Below, one piece after another: positions 37,509-48,061 of a stretch of 64,000 nucleotides of DNA; the first letter of the stretch is position 1; the number at the start of each line of letters is the position of its first letter. Position numbers and translations under genes: made by a program. Below the pieces are notes generated by a model. That model made no database searches and was not told where the DNA came from. It was given only the letters and a program-made list of their open reading frames with translations. Origin of the DNA: Lysobacter niastensis (lineage in GTDB: Bacteria; Pseudomonadota; Gammaproteobacteria; Xanthomonadales; Xanthomonadaceae); the NCBI RefSeq assembly GCF_015453285.1, contig NZ_JADLZT010000001.1, forward strand, positions 372,001-436,000, in the 5' to 3' direction.

Positions 37509-39857
37509 ATGAAACTCGTCTCTTCGCATCGCGCCAAGGGCTTCAGCCTGCTGGAAGTGCTGATCGCGGTCGTCGTTCTCTCGTTTGGCCTGCTGGCATT
37601 GGCGGCATTGCAGAGCCGCATCTTCCAGGCGTCGGCCGAGGCCAAGGCGCAATCGGTCGGCCTGGCGATGGCCAAGGCCAAGATCGAGGACATGCGTTCG
37701 TACATGACGATGGCCCAGTACCAGGGCCTCACCTCGGGCTCCGATTCGGCGACCACGGTCGACGGCACGTCGTACAGGCGCAGTTGGACCGTGAAGCGCT
37801 ATGCCGTAGCCGTCGGCAGCACCACGTTCTCCGAGTACACGAACGTCACCGCCAACCTGCCGGCAGCTTACTCGCCCAATCGCGAGTTCAAGACGGTCCA
37901 GATGGAGGTCACCTGGACTGATCCGTCGAACCAGCAACGCTGGGTCCGCATGGAAGACGCGATCTCGGGCATCGATCCGCAGGACTCGGCGCGCAACCAG
38001 CGCACCCGTGGTGGCCGGTCGCGCGGTCCGAAGGTGATGATCTACGACCCCAGCTCCGAGAATGGCGTCATTCCGATCGCGGTGGGTGACGGTACCTCCA
38101 CCGCGGCGACGAACCCCAAGCCGGTCAACGTCTCGCGCACCGGCGACGATGCGGTGGAAACGCGTTACGACGTGTTGACCTATGCTGCGCTCAGCGGCGG
38201 CACGGCCCAGGCGCAGACGCGCGTCGAGACGACCGTAGTCGGTTGCACCTGCACCAACACGCCGACCACCGCCACTGTTTACCGGCCGACGTACTGGAAT
38301 GGCTTGCGCTACACCACCCCCGTGGCTGCGACCTATACGGGTCAGGCGCGCGCGGCCAGCGGCGTCACGCAAAGCCGGTACTGCGACGCCTGCTGCGGCA
38401 GCCACCATGACCCATCGGGCGTGCAGGGCGCGAAGTTCTCGCCGCGCCTGACCTCGCACCAGCACTACCGCCTCAACAACGGTGCGTTCGAGGTTGCGGC
38501 GGCCGGGCAGAACTACCTGGAAGCCTGCCGCCTGATCCGCGTCGACGGCATCTTCGACGTCGCTGCCGACCTGTCCAACGACTACACCAACCTGCTGGCG
38601 ACCGCGAACAACGCCAGCAGCCCGGTTCCGGGCGGGACGGCGGTCACCAACTACCAGAACTTCGTACTGGATTATCTCGACCACCGCTACGTGGCCCAGA
38701 ATCCGGGCACGTCGACGGCCTCGACGGTTTACAACAACCGGCAGTCGCCCGCACCGGCCACGGACGCGGCGGCGCGCCAGCTCGATGACCCGGCGGAAAT
38801 CAGCATCGCGGCCACCAACGACACCAAGTGGTTGCATGCCCGCGGCCTGTATGTCGACTTCCTGGAGCCCGAGGCTGTCGACGCAGTCGTCGACGCGAAG
38901 AGTGCCTGCGGCAACGTGTCGGCCTCGGTGCTGCGCTCCTGCGTACTGCGGGTGTTGCCGTTCACCTCGATCAACCTGACCGAGATCGCCGAGTGGACGC
39001 CGATCACCGGCACACAGGTGAAGGCGAGTAATGACGATTTCTCGACATCGGTCGCGATCGACACTCCGGTGCGTGGCAAGGTTACGCCAGGCAGTAATCC
39101 AACGCCCAACCAGGTAACTGACGTGTTCGCACGCGTCGGCTCGTCCAACTCCGGCGTTGCGATCTTCGGCGACATCAGTCCGAACGAGGACGAGCAGATC
39201 TACAACCCCGACATCACCGGCTTCTGGCGTGACCAGCAGGCGTTCCGTGTCAGCAATAACAGCGGTGGCGGGCAGCCCGGTGGTGCGTTCAATATCGCCT
39301 TCGCCGGTTACACGGTGGTCATGAGCGATCCGCCTCAGGCCGGCTACACCTACGGCAATCGCAGCGATACCTGCAGCAACCCAAGTGGCGCGTCCTTCCC
39401 CTGCACGACACAGCAAGGTGAAACCCTGCCGGCTCCGCTGGTGGTACGCGTCGGCAACTACAACCAGAGTGGCACGATCACGATCCCCAACCCGTGCCGG
39501 AACAACGGCACCACGACGATGCCCTATCGCGTGGACTACGCCGTGAGCTCGTTTACGTCGACGAACGGATCGACCACGTTCGGCACGATGAACGTGCTCA
39601 ACCCCGGTGCCGTCGGTGTGATCCCGACCGGCGAGTACACCGAAGCGAGTGTGTCCACTGTTGCAGCGAACGACACGATCACCGCCAACTTCGGTGCGCC
39701 GACCTACATGTGCCCGTCGAACTATCCGAATCCGGGTGGTAACACCAACTCACCCAACAGCCGCTACCAGTGCACGGGCAATGGCTCCAACGCCGCACCG
39801 ACCTGGTCGTCGATGGTGGCATGCCCGAGCCAAACCGGAGTGCCCTCGTTCCCCTGA
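37509..39857 (+). CDS. Giant PilV-like prepilin (782 aa)
   Basis: The N-terminus is a normal PilV prepilin (HRAKG^FSLLEVLIAVVVLSFG, Glu5 present), but the protein is 782 residues long where PilV is usually about 150-200. The extension contains a Cys/His cluster at about 242-315 (CTCTN; CDACCGSHHD; SHQHY; EACR) that looks metal-binding, then long Ser/Thr/Asn-rich beta-type sequence with scattered Cys. It ends the fimT-pilW-pilX operon, where pilY1 would be expected. A tip adhesin replacing PilY1 is a plausible inference, not shown. Confidence 0.85.
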   Translation: MKLVSSHRAKGFSLLEVLIAVVVLSFGLLALAALQSRIFQASAEAKAQSVGLAMAKAKIEDMRSYMTMAQYQGLTSGSDSATTVDGTSYRRSWTVKRYAVAVGSTTFSEYTNVTANLPAAYSPNREFKTVQMEVTWTDPSNQQRWVRMEDAISGIDPQDSARNQRTRGGRSRGPKVMIYDPSSENGVIPIAVGDGTSTAATNPKPVNVSRTGDDAVETRYDVLTYAALSGGTAQAQTRVETTVVGCTCTNTPTTATVYRPTYWNGLRYTTPVAATYTGQARAASGVTQSRYCDACCGSHHDPSGVQGAKFSPRLTSHQHYRLNNGAFEVAAAGQNYLEACRLIRVDGIFDVAADLSNDYTNLLATANNASSPVPGGTAVTNYQNFVLDYLDHRYVAQNPGTSTASTVYNNRQSPAPATDAAARQLDDPAEISIAATNDTKWLHARGLYVDFLEPEAVDAVVDAKSACGNVSASVLRSCVLRVLPFTSINLTEIAEWTPITGTQVKASNDDFSTSVAIDTPVRGKVTPGSNPTPNQVTDVFARVGSSNSGVAIFGDISPNEDEQIYNPDITGFWRDQQAFRVSNNSGGGQPGGAFNIAFAGYTVVMSDPPQAGYTYGNRSDTCSNPSGASFPCTTQQGETLPAPLVVRVGNYNQSGTITIPNPCRNNGTTTMPYRVDYAVSSFTSTNGSTTFGTMNVLNPGAVGVIPTGEYTEASVSTVAANDTITANFGAPTYMCPSNYPNPGGNTNSPNSRYQCTGNGSNAAPTWSSMVACPSQTGVPSFP

Positions 39858-39895
39858 TCGGATGATGCCAGCGGCGGAAAATGCGAAATCCGGGG

Positions 39896-39924
39896 TTGAC
39901 CAAAGACCCCGGGCCTAGCATCAT
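39896..39924 (+). promoter_or_regulatory. Promoter of tRNA-Asn
   Basis: TTGACC (39896-39901), a 17-base spacer and CATCAT (39919-39924). The predicted transcript start is a few bases before the mature tRNA 5' end. Confidence 0.55.
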
Positions 39925-39934
39925 ATGCAGCCCC

Positions 39935-40011
39935 GCCCGAATAGCTCAGCCGGTTAGAGCACTTGACTGTTAATCAGGGGGTCGTTGGTTCGAGTCCAAC
40001 TTCGGGCGCCA
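39935..40011 (+). tRNA. tRNA-Asn (anticodon GTT)
   Basis: A 77-base cloverleaf with a 7-bp acceptor stem (GCCCGAA / TTCGGGC), D arm AGCTCAGCCGGTTAGAGC, anticodon GTT within GACTGTTAATC, T arm GGTTCGAGTCC and an encoded CCA. It is followed by a terminator, and no attachment-site duplication was seen nearby. Confidence 0.97.
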
Positions 40012-40026
40012 GTTTCGAAAAACATC

Positions 40027-40055
40027 AAAGGCTCGCCATCAGGCGGGCCTTTTTT
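40027..40055 (+). terminator. Terminator of tRNA-Asn
   Basis: AAAGGCTCGCC-ATCA-GGCGGGCCTTT (one G-T pair) runs into a six-T tract, 16 bases after the tRNA. Confidence 0.88.
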
Positions 40056-40091
40056 GTGGCTGATGACCGGGTGTGAATCGAGCGCCGGAGG

Positions 40092-40634
40092 TCAGGCGCC
40101 GTAAGCACAGGCTTGTGCCGCAGCTTCCGTCGGCTTGCCGTGCCGCATCTGCCCGCTGTTGGACAGGACCAGTGTGCTCGCCTTCGCCGCGCCACGGGCA
40201 TCGCACAGGGTGAAGGTGACGTTGGAGCCGGCATTCCCGCCGTTGGGCTGGATGATCAGGCGTGTACGCCCTTGAGTTGACTTGAGGCGGATGCCGCCCG
40301 CCAGCGCGGCCTCGCGCCGCACGACGGTTTCATTGGCGTCGCGGGTGCGGTCGCCATCCAGATCGGCGAAGACCATCCATCCCGGGCTCCAATCGCTGGA
40401 CCCGCTGCAGCGCTCCGCGGTGGAAACAGGGCAGATCACGACTTCCGTCGCGGTGACCGTGGCATGCCGGTTCGCGTCCAGCAGCGTGCCCTCCAGCGCG
40501 GACTGGGCCAGCGCCCGGTAGGCAGCGGCGCGGGCATTGGACCAGGCGGGAACCGCCAGGGCCAGAAGGATCGCGGTCACCGTCAGCGCGATGATGACCT
40601 CCAGCAGGGTGAATCCGGCGTCCGTGCGGCTCAT
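40092..40634 (-). CDS. GspH/FimT-family pseudopilin (second copy)
   Basis: A 180-residue pseudopilin with leader SRTDAG^FTLLEVIIALTVTAILLALA and a GspH-type domain with two Cys pairs (VICPVSTAERC; TLCDARG). AGGAGAG precedes the ATG at 40634. It is convergent with tRNA-Asn, divergent from uvrB, and lies just outside the fimT-pilV operon, so it may be a duplicated or accessory member of the island. Sequence similarity to fimT is limited to the leader and helix. Confidence 0.88.
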   Translation of the reverse strand: MSRTDAGFTLLEVIIALTVTAILLALAVPAWSNARAAAYRALAQSALEGTLLDANRHATVTATEVVICPVSTAERCSGSSDWSPGWMVFADLDGDRTRDANETVVRREAALAGGIRLKSTQGRTRLIIQPNGGNAGSNVTFTLCDARGAAKASTLVLSNSGQMRHGKPTEAAAQACAYGA

Positions 40635-40780
40635 GCTTCTCTCCTGGTCTTGCACCGCAAGCTAGGCCTGAAGCCGGGCTGAAAGATTCAGTCCGCGCAC
40701 CATGCGGGGGTAGGTAAACAGCCCTTCAACCCCCATCTCCAACGCGGACTACACTGTCGGATTGCCCCGCACTGACGCCG

Positions 40781-42817
<2,037 letters not shown>

Positions 42818-42864
42818 TGCCGCCTGAATCGGGAGCCATGCCGGAAAATTTGTCGACAGGGCTG

Positions 42865-42893
42865 TTGCTGATGGCGAGCCGACGGGCTACACT
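42865..42893 (+). promoter_or_regulatory. Promoter of tRNA-Val
   Basis: TTGCTG (42865-42870), a 17-base spacer and TACACT (42888-42893), about 34 bases before the tRNA 5' end. The downstream stretch GCGCGCCCC may act as a stringent-type discriminator. Confidence 0.6.
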
Positions 42894-42926
42894 GCGCGCC
42901 CCTCGTCGAGCAGTTTGGCGACGAAA

Positions 42927-43001
42927 GGGCGGTTAGCTCAGCGGTAGAGCACTACCTTGACATGGTAGGGGTCACAGGTTCGAACCCTGTACCGCCCACC
43001 A
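42927..43001 (+). tRNA. tRNA-Val (anticodon GAC)
   Basis: A 75-base tRNA with acceptor stem GGGCGGT / ACCGCCC, D arm AGCTCAGCGGTAGAGC, anticodon GAC (in CTTGACATG), T arm AGGTTCGAACCCT and an encoded CCA. The anticodon reads GUC and GUU valine codons. Confidence 0.97.
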
Positions 43002-43011
43002 ATATGTTGCG

Positions 43012-43044
43012 AACGGCCGGGCATTGCCCGGCCGTTCTGCTTTT
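43012..43044 (+). terminator. Terminator of tRNA-Val
   Basis: AACGGCCGGGC-ATT-GCCCGGCCGTT, a perfect 11-bp stem, followed by CTGCTTTT. The stem core repeats that of the terminators at 26561 and 32424. Confidence 0.82.
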
Positions 43045-43106
43045 GGCGGATGCGTATGGCGGTGGGCGCGGTTTCCACTTGTGATCCGCGCGGAAACATC
43101 CGGGCG

Positions 43107-43135
43107 TTGACTTGTCCCGGGGCAGCCACAACTAT
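43107..43135 (+). promoter_or_regulatory. Putative thrS promoter
   Basis: TTGACT (43107-43112), a 17-base spacer and AACTAT (43130-43135). The -35 is good and the -10 weak. A start near 43142 would put the Thr-rich leader ORF about 70 bases into the transcript, as an attenuator needs. The region 43045-43106 shows nothing else. Confidence 0.4.
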
Positions 43136-43210
43136 CTGCATGTATCCCCGGCCACTGGCCGAGACAGGACGAGAGGTGACCCGCGGACATCCGCCGGTCG
43201 AGCGTGCGAC

Positions 43211-43237
43211 ATGAGCACTACCACCCCCCATCGCTGA
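43211..43237 (+). CDS. Thr-rich leader peptide of thrS (MSTTTPHR)
   Basis: An eight-codon ORF, ATG AGC ACT ACC ACC CCC CAT CGC TGA, with three consecutive threonine codons, placed 110 bases before thrS and 23 bases before a rho-independent terminator. Its ribosome-binding site is weak (GAGCG). In attenuation, shortage of charged tRNA-Thr would stall the ribosome here. The name and role are inferred from architecture; too short for standard gene finders. Confidence 0.65.
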   Translation: MSTTTPHR

Positions 43238-43281
43238 GCGCCGACGACGCCCTCCAATGACGGCGCCGCGGCGCCGTTTTT
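43238..43281 (+). promoter_or_regulatory. Attenuator: antiterminator/terminator upstream of thrS
   Basis: The terminator stem ACGGCGC-CGCG-GCGCCGT (43260-43277) runs into five T (43277-43281). Its 5' arm (CGGCGC, 43261-43266) can instead pair with GCGCCG at 43238-43243, directly after the leader stop codon. A ribosome that reaches the stop covers 43238-43243 and lets the terminator form; one stalled at the Thr codons leaves it free. This is the logic of an amino-acid attenuator for thrS. Confidence 0.7.
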
Positions 43282-43346
43282 CGTTTCTGCCCCTGCATCT
43301 CCATGCCAAGCCGCGCCGCCGGCGCGCCAGCCCATCGCTACCGACA

Positions 43347-45248
43347 ATGATCGCCATTACGCTCCCCGACGGCAGCCGCCGCGAGTTCGAACAACCCGTT
43401 TCCGTCGCCGAGATCGCCGCCTCGATCGGCGCCGGCCTCGCCAAGGCCGCACTGGCCGGCAAGGTCGACGGCAAGCTGGTCGACACCAGCTACCGCATCG
43501 CCAATGACGCCTCGCTCGAGATCGTCACCGACAAGCATCCCGATGCACTCGATGTGCTGCGCCATTCCACCGCGCACCTGCTCGCGCAGGCCGTGCAGCG
43601 CCTGTTCCCGGGCGCGCAGGTCACCATCGGTCCGGTGATCGACAACGGCTTCTACTACGACTTCGCATACGAGCGTCCGTTCACGCCGGAGGACCTGCCG
43701 GCGATCGAGGCGGAGATGCAGAAGATCGTCAAGGAGTCGCTGCTGGTCTCGCGCAGCGTGAAGTCGCGTGACGACGCGGTCGCGTTTTTCCGTGGCTTGG
43801 GCGAGGAGTACAAGGCCGAGATCATCGAGTCGATTCCGGCCAACGAAGATCTGAGCCTGTACTCGCAGGGCGAGTTCACCGACCTTTGCCGCGGCCCGCA
43901 TGTGCCAGGCACGGACAAGCTGCGCGCCTTCAAGCTGATGAAGGTCGCCGGTGCCTACTGGCGCGGCGACTCCAACAACCAGATGCTCAGCCGCATCTAC
44001 GGCACGGCCTGGCTCAACGACAAGGACCTCAAGGCGTACCTGACGCAGCTGGAAGAGGCCGAGAAGCGCGACCATCGCAAGATCGCCAAGCAGCAGGACC
44101 TGTTCCACCTGCAGGAAGAAGGCCCCGGCCTGATCTTCTGGCATCCCAAGGGCTGGTCGATCTGGCAGGTCGTCGAGCAGTACATGCGCAAGGTTTACCG
44201 CGACACCGGTTACGGCGAGGTGCGCTGCCCGCAGATCCTGGACGTCTCGCTGTGGCAGAAGTCCGGCCACTGGGACAACTACAAGGACAACATGTTCTTC
44301 ACCGAGTCGGAGAAGCGCACGTATGCGCTCAAGCCGATGAACTGCCCGGGCCATGTGCAGGTGTTCAACCAGGGGCTGCACAGCTACCGCGACCTGCCGA
44401 TTCGTTACGGCGAGTTCGGCGCCTGCCATCGCAACGAGCCGTCCGGCGCGTTGCACGGCATCCTGCGCGTGCGTGGCTTCACCCAGGACGACGGCCACAT
44501 CTTCTGCACCGAAGACCAGATCGAGTCCGAAGTCCGCGCCTTCCACGAGCAGGCGCTGAAGGTCTACGGCGACTTCGGTTTCAGTGACATCCAGATCAAG
44601 ATCGCGCTGCGTCCCGACTCTCGCCTGGGCGACGACGAAACGTGGGACAAGGCCGAGAACGCCCTGCGCTCGGCGCTGCGCGCGGCCGGCGTGGAATGGC
44701 AGGAACTGCCGGGCGAGGGCGCCTTCTATGGCCCGAAGATCGAGTACCACCTGTCGGACGCCATCGGCCGCACCTGGCAGTTGGGCACGATGCAGGTCGA
44801 CTTCATGATGCCGGGCCGCCTGGGGGCCGAGTACGTCGACGAGCACAGTCAGCGCCGCCAGCCGGTGATGCTGCACCGGGCCATCGTCGGCTCGATGGAG
44901 CGTTTCATCGGCATCCTGATCGAGCACCACGCCGGCCAGTTCCCGGCCTGGCTGGCCCCGGTCCAGGCCGTGGTCATGAACATCACCGACGCCCAGGCCG
45001 ACTACGTGGCCGAGGTCCGGAAATCCCTTGCAAATCAAGGGTTCCGGGTCGACGCCGATTTGCGGAACGAGAAGATCGGCTATAAGATTCGCGAGCACAC
45101 GCTGCAGCGCGTGCCATACCTGCTGGTGGTCGGAGACCGCGAGAAGGAAAATGGCCACGTCGCCGTGCGCACGCGGGGAGGGGAGGACCTGGGGACGATG
45201 TCCGTCGCCGATTTCGCCTCGCGTTTGCGCAGTGAGGGCGTACAGTAA
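43347..45248 (+). CDS. thrS: Threonyl-tRNA synthetase
   Basis: A 633-residue class II synthetase. It has an N-terminal TGS domain (about 1-62), an editing domain with [11 protein letters not shown] (about 74-84), the catalytic core with the zinc Cys333 in MNCPGHV and motif 2 around [20 protein letters not shown] (shown in part), and a C-terminal anticodon-binding domain (about 530-633). The start at 43347 ([10 protein letters not shown]) matches the family; a longer in-frame reading from 43257 would begin inside the attenuator. It heads the translation gene series. Confidence 0.97.
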   Translation: MIAITLPDGSRREFEQPVSVAEIAASIGAGLAKAALAGKVDGKLVDTSYRIANDASLEIVTDKHPDALDVLRHSTAHLLAQAVQRLFPGAQVTIGPVIDNGFYYDFAYERPFTPEDLPAIEAEMQKIVKESLLVSRSVKSRDDAVAFFRGLGEEYKAEIIESIPANEDLSLYSQGEFTDLCRGPHVPGTDKLRAFKLMKVAGAYWRGDSNNQMLSRIYGTAWLNDKDLKAYLTQLEEAEKRDHRKIAKQQDLFHLQEEGPGLIFWHPKGWSIWQVVEQYMRKVYRDTGYGEVRCPQILDVSLWQKSGHWDNYKDNMFFTESEKRTYALKPMNCPGHVQVFNQGLHSYRDLPIRYGEFGACHRNEPSGALHGILRVRGFTQDDGHIFCTEDQIESEVRAFHEQALKVYGDFGFSDIQIKIALRPDSRLGDDETWDKAENALRSALRAAGVEWQELPGEGAFYGPKIEYHLSDAIGRTWQLGTMQVDFMMPGRLGAEYVDEHSQRRQPVMLHRAIVGSMERFIGILIEHHAGQFPAWLAPVQAVVMNITDAQADYVAEVRKSLANQGFRVDADLRNEKIGYKIREHTLQRVPYLLVVGDREKENGHVAVRTRGGEDLGTMSVADFASRLRSEGVQ

Positions 45249-45314
45249 CGTCCGCAGCTTGCCCAGTCCCGGCCGCACCCCGCGGCTGGCACGATCCATA
45301 CCGGAGATTGCAAC

Positions 45315-45836
45315 ATCAGTACCCCCGAAAAGCCGAATCGAAAGAACCAGGAGATCCGCGTACCCCGCGTGCGCGTGATCGGCAGTGATGGCGAGATGAT
45401 CGGCGTGCTCACGCGCGACGAAGCGCTTCGCATGGCCGAGGAAGAAGACCTGGATCTGGTCGAAATTCAGCCCAACGCCGATCCGCCGGTCTGCAAGATC
45501 ATGGATTTCGGCAAGTTCCGCTTCGAGCAGCAGAAAAAGGCCAACGAGGCCAAGAAGAAGACGAAGCAGGTCGAGATCAAGGAACTCAAGTTCCGCCCGG
45601 TCACCGACGAAGGCGATTACCAGATCAAGCTGCGCAACATGCGCCGCTTCCTGGAAGAGGGCGACAAGGTCAAGGTCAACATCCGCTTCCGTGGCCGCGA
45701 AATGAGCCATCAGGAACTGGGACGCGAAATGGCCGCCCGGATCGAGGCGGACCTGGGTGATGACATCGTGATCGAGTCGCGCCCGCGCCTGGAAGGCCGG
45801 CAGATGGTCATGATGATCGCGCCCAAGAAGAAGTGA
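45315..45836 (+). CDS. infC: Translation initiation factor IF-3, non-canonical ATC start
   Basis: A 173-residue IF-3. The expected N-terminus ([20 protein letters not shown]) is in frame but no ATG, GTG or TTG precedes it; the protein most likely starts at ATC (45315), with GGAG eight bases upstream. E. coli infC uses ATT for autoregulation by start-codon discrimination, so the same control is expected here. The N-domain, basic linker ([14 protein letters not shown]) and C-domain ([12 protein letters not shown]) are complete. A GTG start at 45369 would delete the conserved N-terminus. Confidence 0.95.
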   Translation: MSTPEKPNRKNQEIRVPRVRVIGSDGEMIGVLTRDEALRMAEEEDLDLVEIQPNADPPVCKIMDFGKFRFEQQKKANEAKKKTKQVEIKELKFRPVTDEGDYQIKLRNMRRFLEEGDKVKVNIRFRGREMSHQELGREMAARIEADLGDDIVIESRPRLEGRQMVMMIAPKKK

Positions 45837-45837
45837 G

Positions 45838-45923
45838 GTCAGCGGCCAGTGGCCGCTGACACCCTCCCGCCTGCGGTAGAGGGGGAGGGAGAGGGAAGCG
45901 CCGCAAGGCGCTTCTTTTCTTTT
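45838..45923 (+). terminator. Double hairpin and terminator after infC
   Basis: First, a perfect 10-bp stem GTCAGCGGCC-AGT-GGCCGCTGAC (45838-45860) begins at the infC stop. Second, GAAGCGCC-GCAA-GGCGCTTC (45895-45914), with a GNRA-type loop, is followed by TTTTCTTTT. Together they should end most transcripts from thrS-infC. Confidence 0.85.
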
Positions 45924-46014
45924 CGGGGTGGCAGCGTCAGCCTCACCCAGTCCCTCGCCCTGAGCGGGGGCAGGGGCAGGCTCGGGACCAAAGCCCTGAT
46001 TTTCAAAGGAAAGA

Positions 46015-46043
46015 TTGCAAGCCAGGCGCCGAGCCCGCATAAT
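46015..46043 (+). promoter_or_regulatory. Strong promoter for rpmI-rplT-pheST
   Basis: TTGCAA (46015-46020), a 17-base spacer and CATAAT (46038-46043), close to the sigma-70 consensus. It lies between the infC terminator and rpmI, giving a 5' untranslated leader of roughly 145 bases. It makes the ribosomal-protein and pheST part an independent unit. Confidence 0.7.
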
Positions 46044-46196
46044 GTGCGGCCCGGTTCGCCGGGTTGTTGTTTGCTGTACCACGGACCTGTCGCAGATTTA
46101 TTTAGAATCAACGACTTACAAGCCGGCAAGGGCAGGACGGAAAGAGTGGCCATGCCACCGCCCAGGCCAGTGACCTAACTCCGAAAGGACATCGCA
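46044..46196 (+). promoter_or_regulatory. rpmI-rplT leader, possible L20 autoregulatory region
   Basis: A hairpin CCCGG-TTCG-CCGGG (46050-46063) followed by TTGTTGTTT lies close to the predicted transcript start. The rest (46080-46185) is a less GC-rich leader with AAGCCGGCAAGGGC-type segments, ending in the CGAAAGGA ribosome-binding site of rpmI. L20 represses its own operon through the leader in bacteria studied; whether this leader folds the same way is not known. Confidence 0.45.
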
Positions 46197-46394
46197 ATGC
46201 CCAAGATCAAGACCAATCGGGCGGCGGCCAAGCGCTTCCGGAAGACCGCTTCCGGCAAGTACAAGTGCGGCCACGCCAACAAGAGCCACATCCTCACCAA
46301 GAAGGCGACCAAGCGGAAGCGCAACCTGCGGCAGACGAACCACGTTCGTGCCGAGGACGCGGGCCGTCTGGACCGCATGCTTCCGTATTTGTGA
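46197..46394 (+). CDS. rpmI: 50S ribosomal protein L35
   Basis: A 65-residue, very basic L35 with the family N-terminus [17 protein letters not shown] and the C-terminal [19 protein letters not shown] precedes the ATG. It is 12 bases before rplT. Confidence 0.98.
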   Translation: MPKIKTNRAAAKRFRKTASGKYKCGHANKSHILTKKATKRKRNLRQTNHVRAEDAGRLDRMLPYL

Positions 46395-46406
46395 GGAGAC
46401 TGAAAA

Positions 46407-46766
46407 ATGGCACGAGTTAAGCGTGGTGTTACGGCGCGTCGCCGTCACAAGAAAATCCTGAAGCAGGCCAAGGGCTACTATCACGCCCGTCGCAAGGTCT
46501 TCCGCGTCGCCAAGCAGGCGGTGACGAAGGCCCTGCAGTACGCCTACATCGGTCGTAAGCAGAAGAAGCGCAATTTCCGTTCGCTGTGGATCACCCGCAT
46601 CAATGCGGCGGCCCGCATCAACGGCATGAGCTACAGCCGCTTCATGAACGGCCTGCTGAAGGCCGGCATCACCCTCGACCGCAAGGTGCTGGCGGACATC
46701 GCCGTGCACGACGCGCAGGGTTTTGCGGCGCTGGCAGAGAAGGCGAAGAGCGCGCTCGCGGCGTAA
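46407..46766 (+). CDS. rplT: 50S ribosomal protein L20
   Basis: A 119-residue L20 with the N-terminal [16 protein letters not shown], the helical [20 protein letters not shown] segment (in part) and the [13 protein letters not shown]-domain. It is an early 23S rRNA assembly protein and, in studied species, the translational repressor of the rpmI-rplT operon. Confidence 0.98.
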   Translation: MARVKRGVTARRRHKKILKQAKGYYHARRKVFRVAKQAVTKALQYAYIGRKQKKRNFRSLWITRINAAARINGMSYSRFMNGLLKAGITLDRKVLADIAVHDAQGFAALAEKAKSALAA

Positions 46767-46827
46767 GTTGGTCGATCGCATGGCGTCCCGCATCGCCGGG
46801 GCCGTGCATCGCACAATGCAGTACACG

Positions 46828-46857
46828 CATGGGGAAGGGCGCAAGTCCTTCCCCATG
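46828..46857 (+). terminator. Hairpin between rplT and pheS
   Basis: CATGGGGAAGG and CCTTCCCCATG form a perfect 11-bp stem around an eight-base loop, followed by TTCGTTTCT. It resembles a terminator or attenuator, 57 bases before pheS. No Phe-rich leader ORF was found before it. Confidence 0.6.
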
Positions 46858-46901
46858 TTCGTTTCTGGGGCCCGGCATGGCCCCGATGGCACAAGACCTG
46901 A

Positions 46902-47909
<1,008 letters not shown>

Positions 47910-47917
47910 ACGTTGGC

Positions 47918-48038
47918 CGTCATCCCGGCCAAAACCGGGGTCCATTTTGACTTTGCCGTCAGGGCAAAGCAGGGATTCCGGGCTCGGGTGGCGCAAAGAA
48001 CAACAGCAACATGGATCCCGGTGTTCGCCGGGATGACG
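47918..48038. repeat. Paired inverted REP-like element between pheS and pheT
   Basis: A left unit, CGTCATCCCGGCCAAAACCG onward (47918-47945), and an inverted right unit (48011-48038, ATGGATCCCGG ... CCGGGATGACG) face each other across 65 bases. A smaller hairpin CTTTGCC/GGCAAAG lies between them at 47951-47969. The arms can fold back over about 28 positions. Such dispersed palindromes are common in Xanthomonadaceae; here one lies inside an operon between two subunits of one enzyme. Confidence 0.7.
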
Positions 48039-48061
48039 AGAAAGATCGGGATAGGCGAAGA

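Noticed and set aside
38388-38420. Heme c-binding site in the giant pilin
   Set aside because: The segment is CDACCGSHH; a heme c site needs CxxCH and the residue after the second Cys is Cys, not His.
43257-43346. A 30-residue N-terminal extension of ThrS
   Set aside because: It would start inside the attenuator stem and add an Arg/Pro-rich segment not found in the family.
43338-46082. A 914-codon open frame antisense to thrS and infC
   Set aside because: No domain or ribosome-binding site, and it spans two well-established genes on the plus strand.
48011-48061. An N-terminal extension of PheT beginning MDPGVRRDDE
   Set aside because: Those codons come from the REP-like repeat; the family N-terminus starts at MKFSENW (48062).
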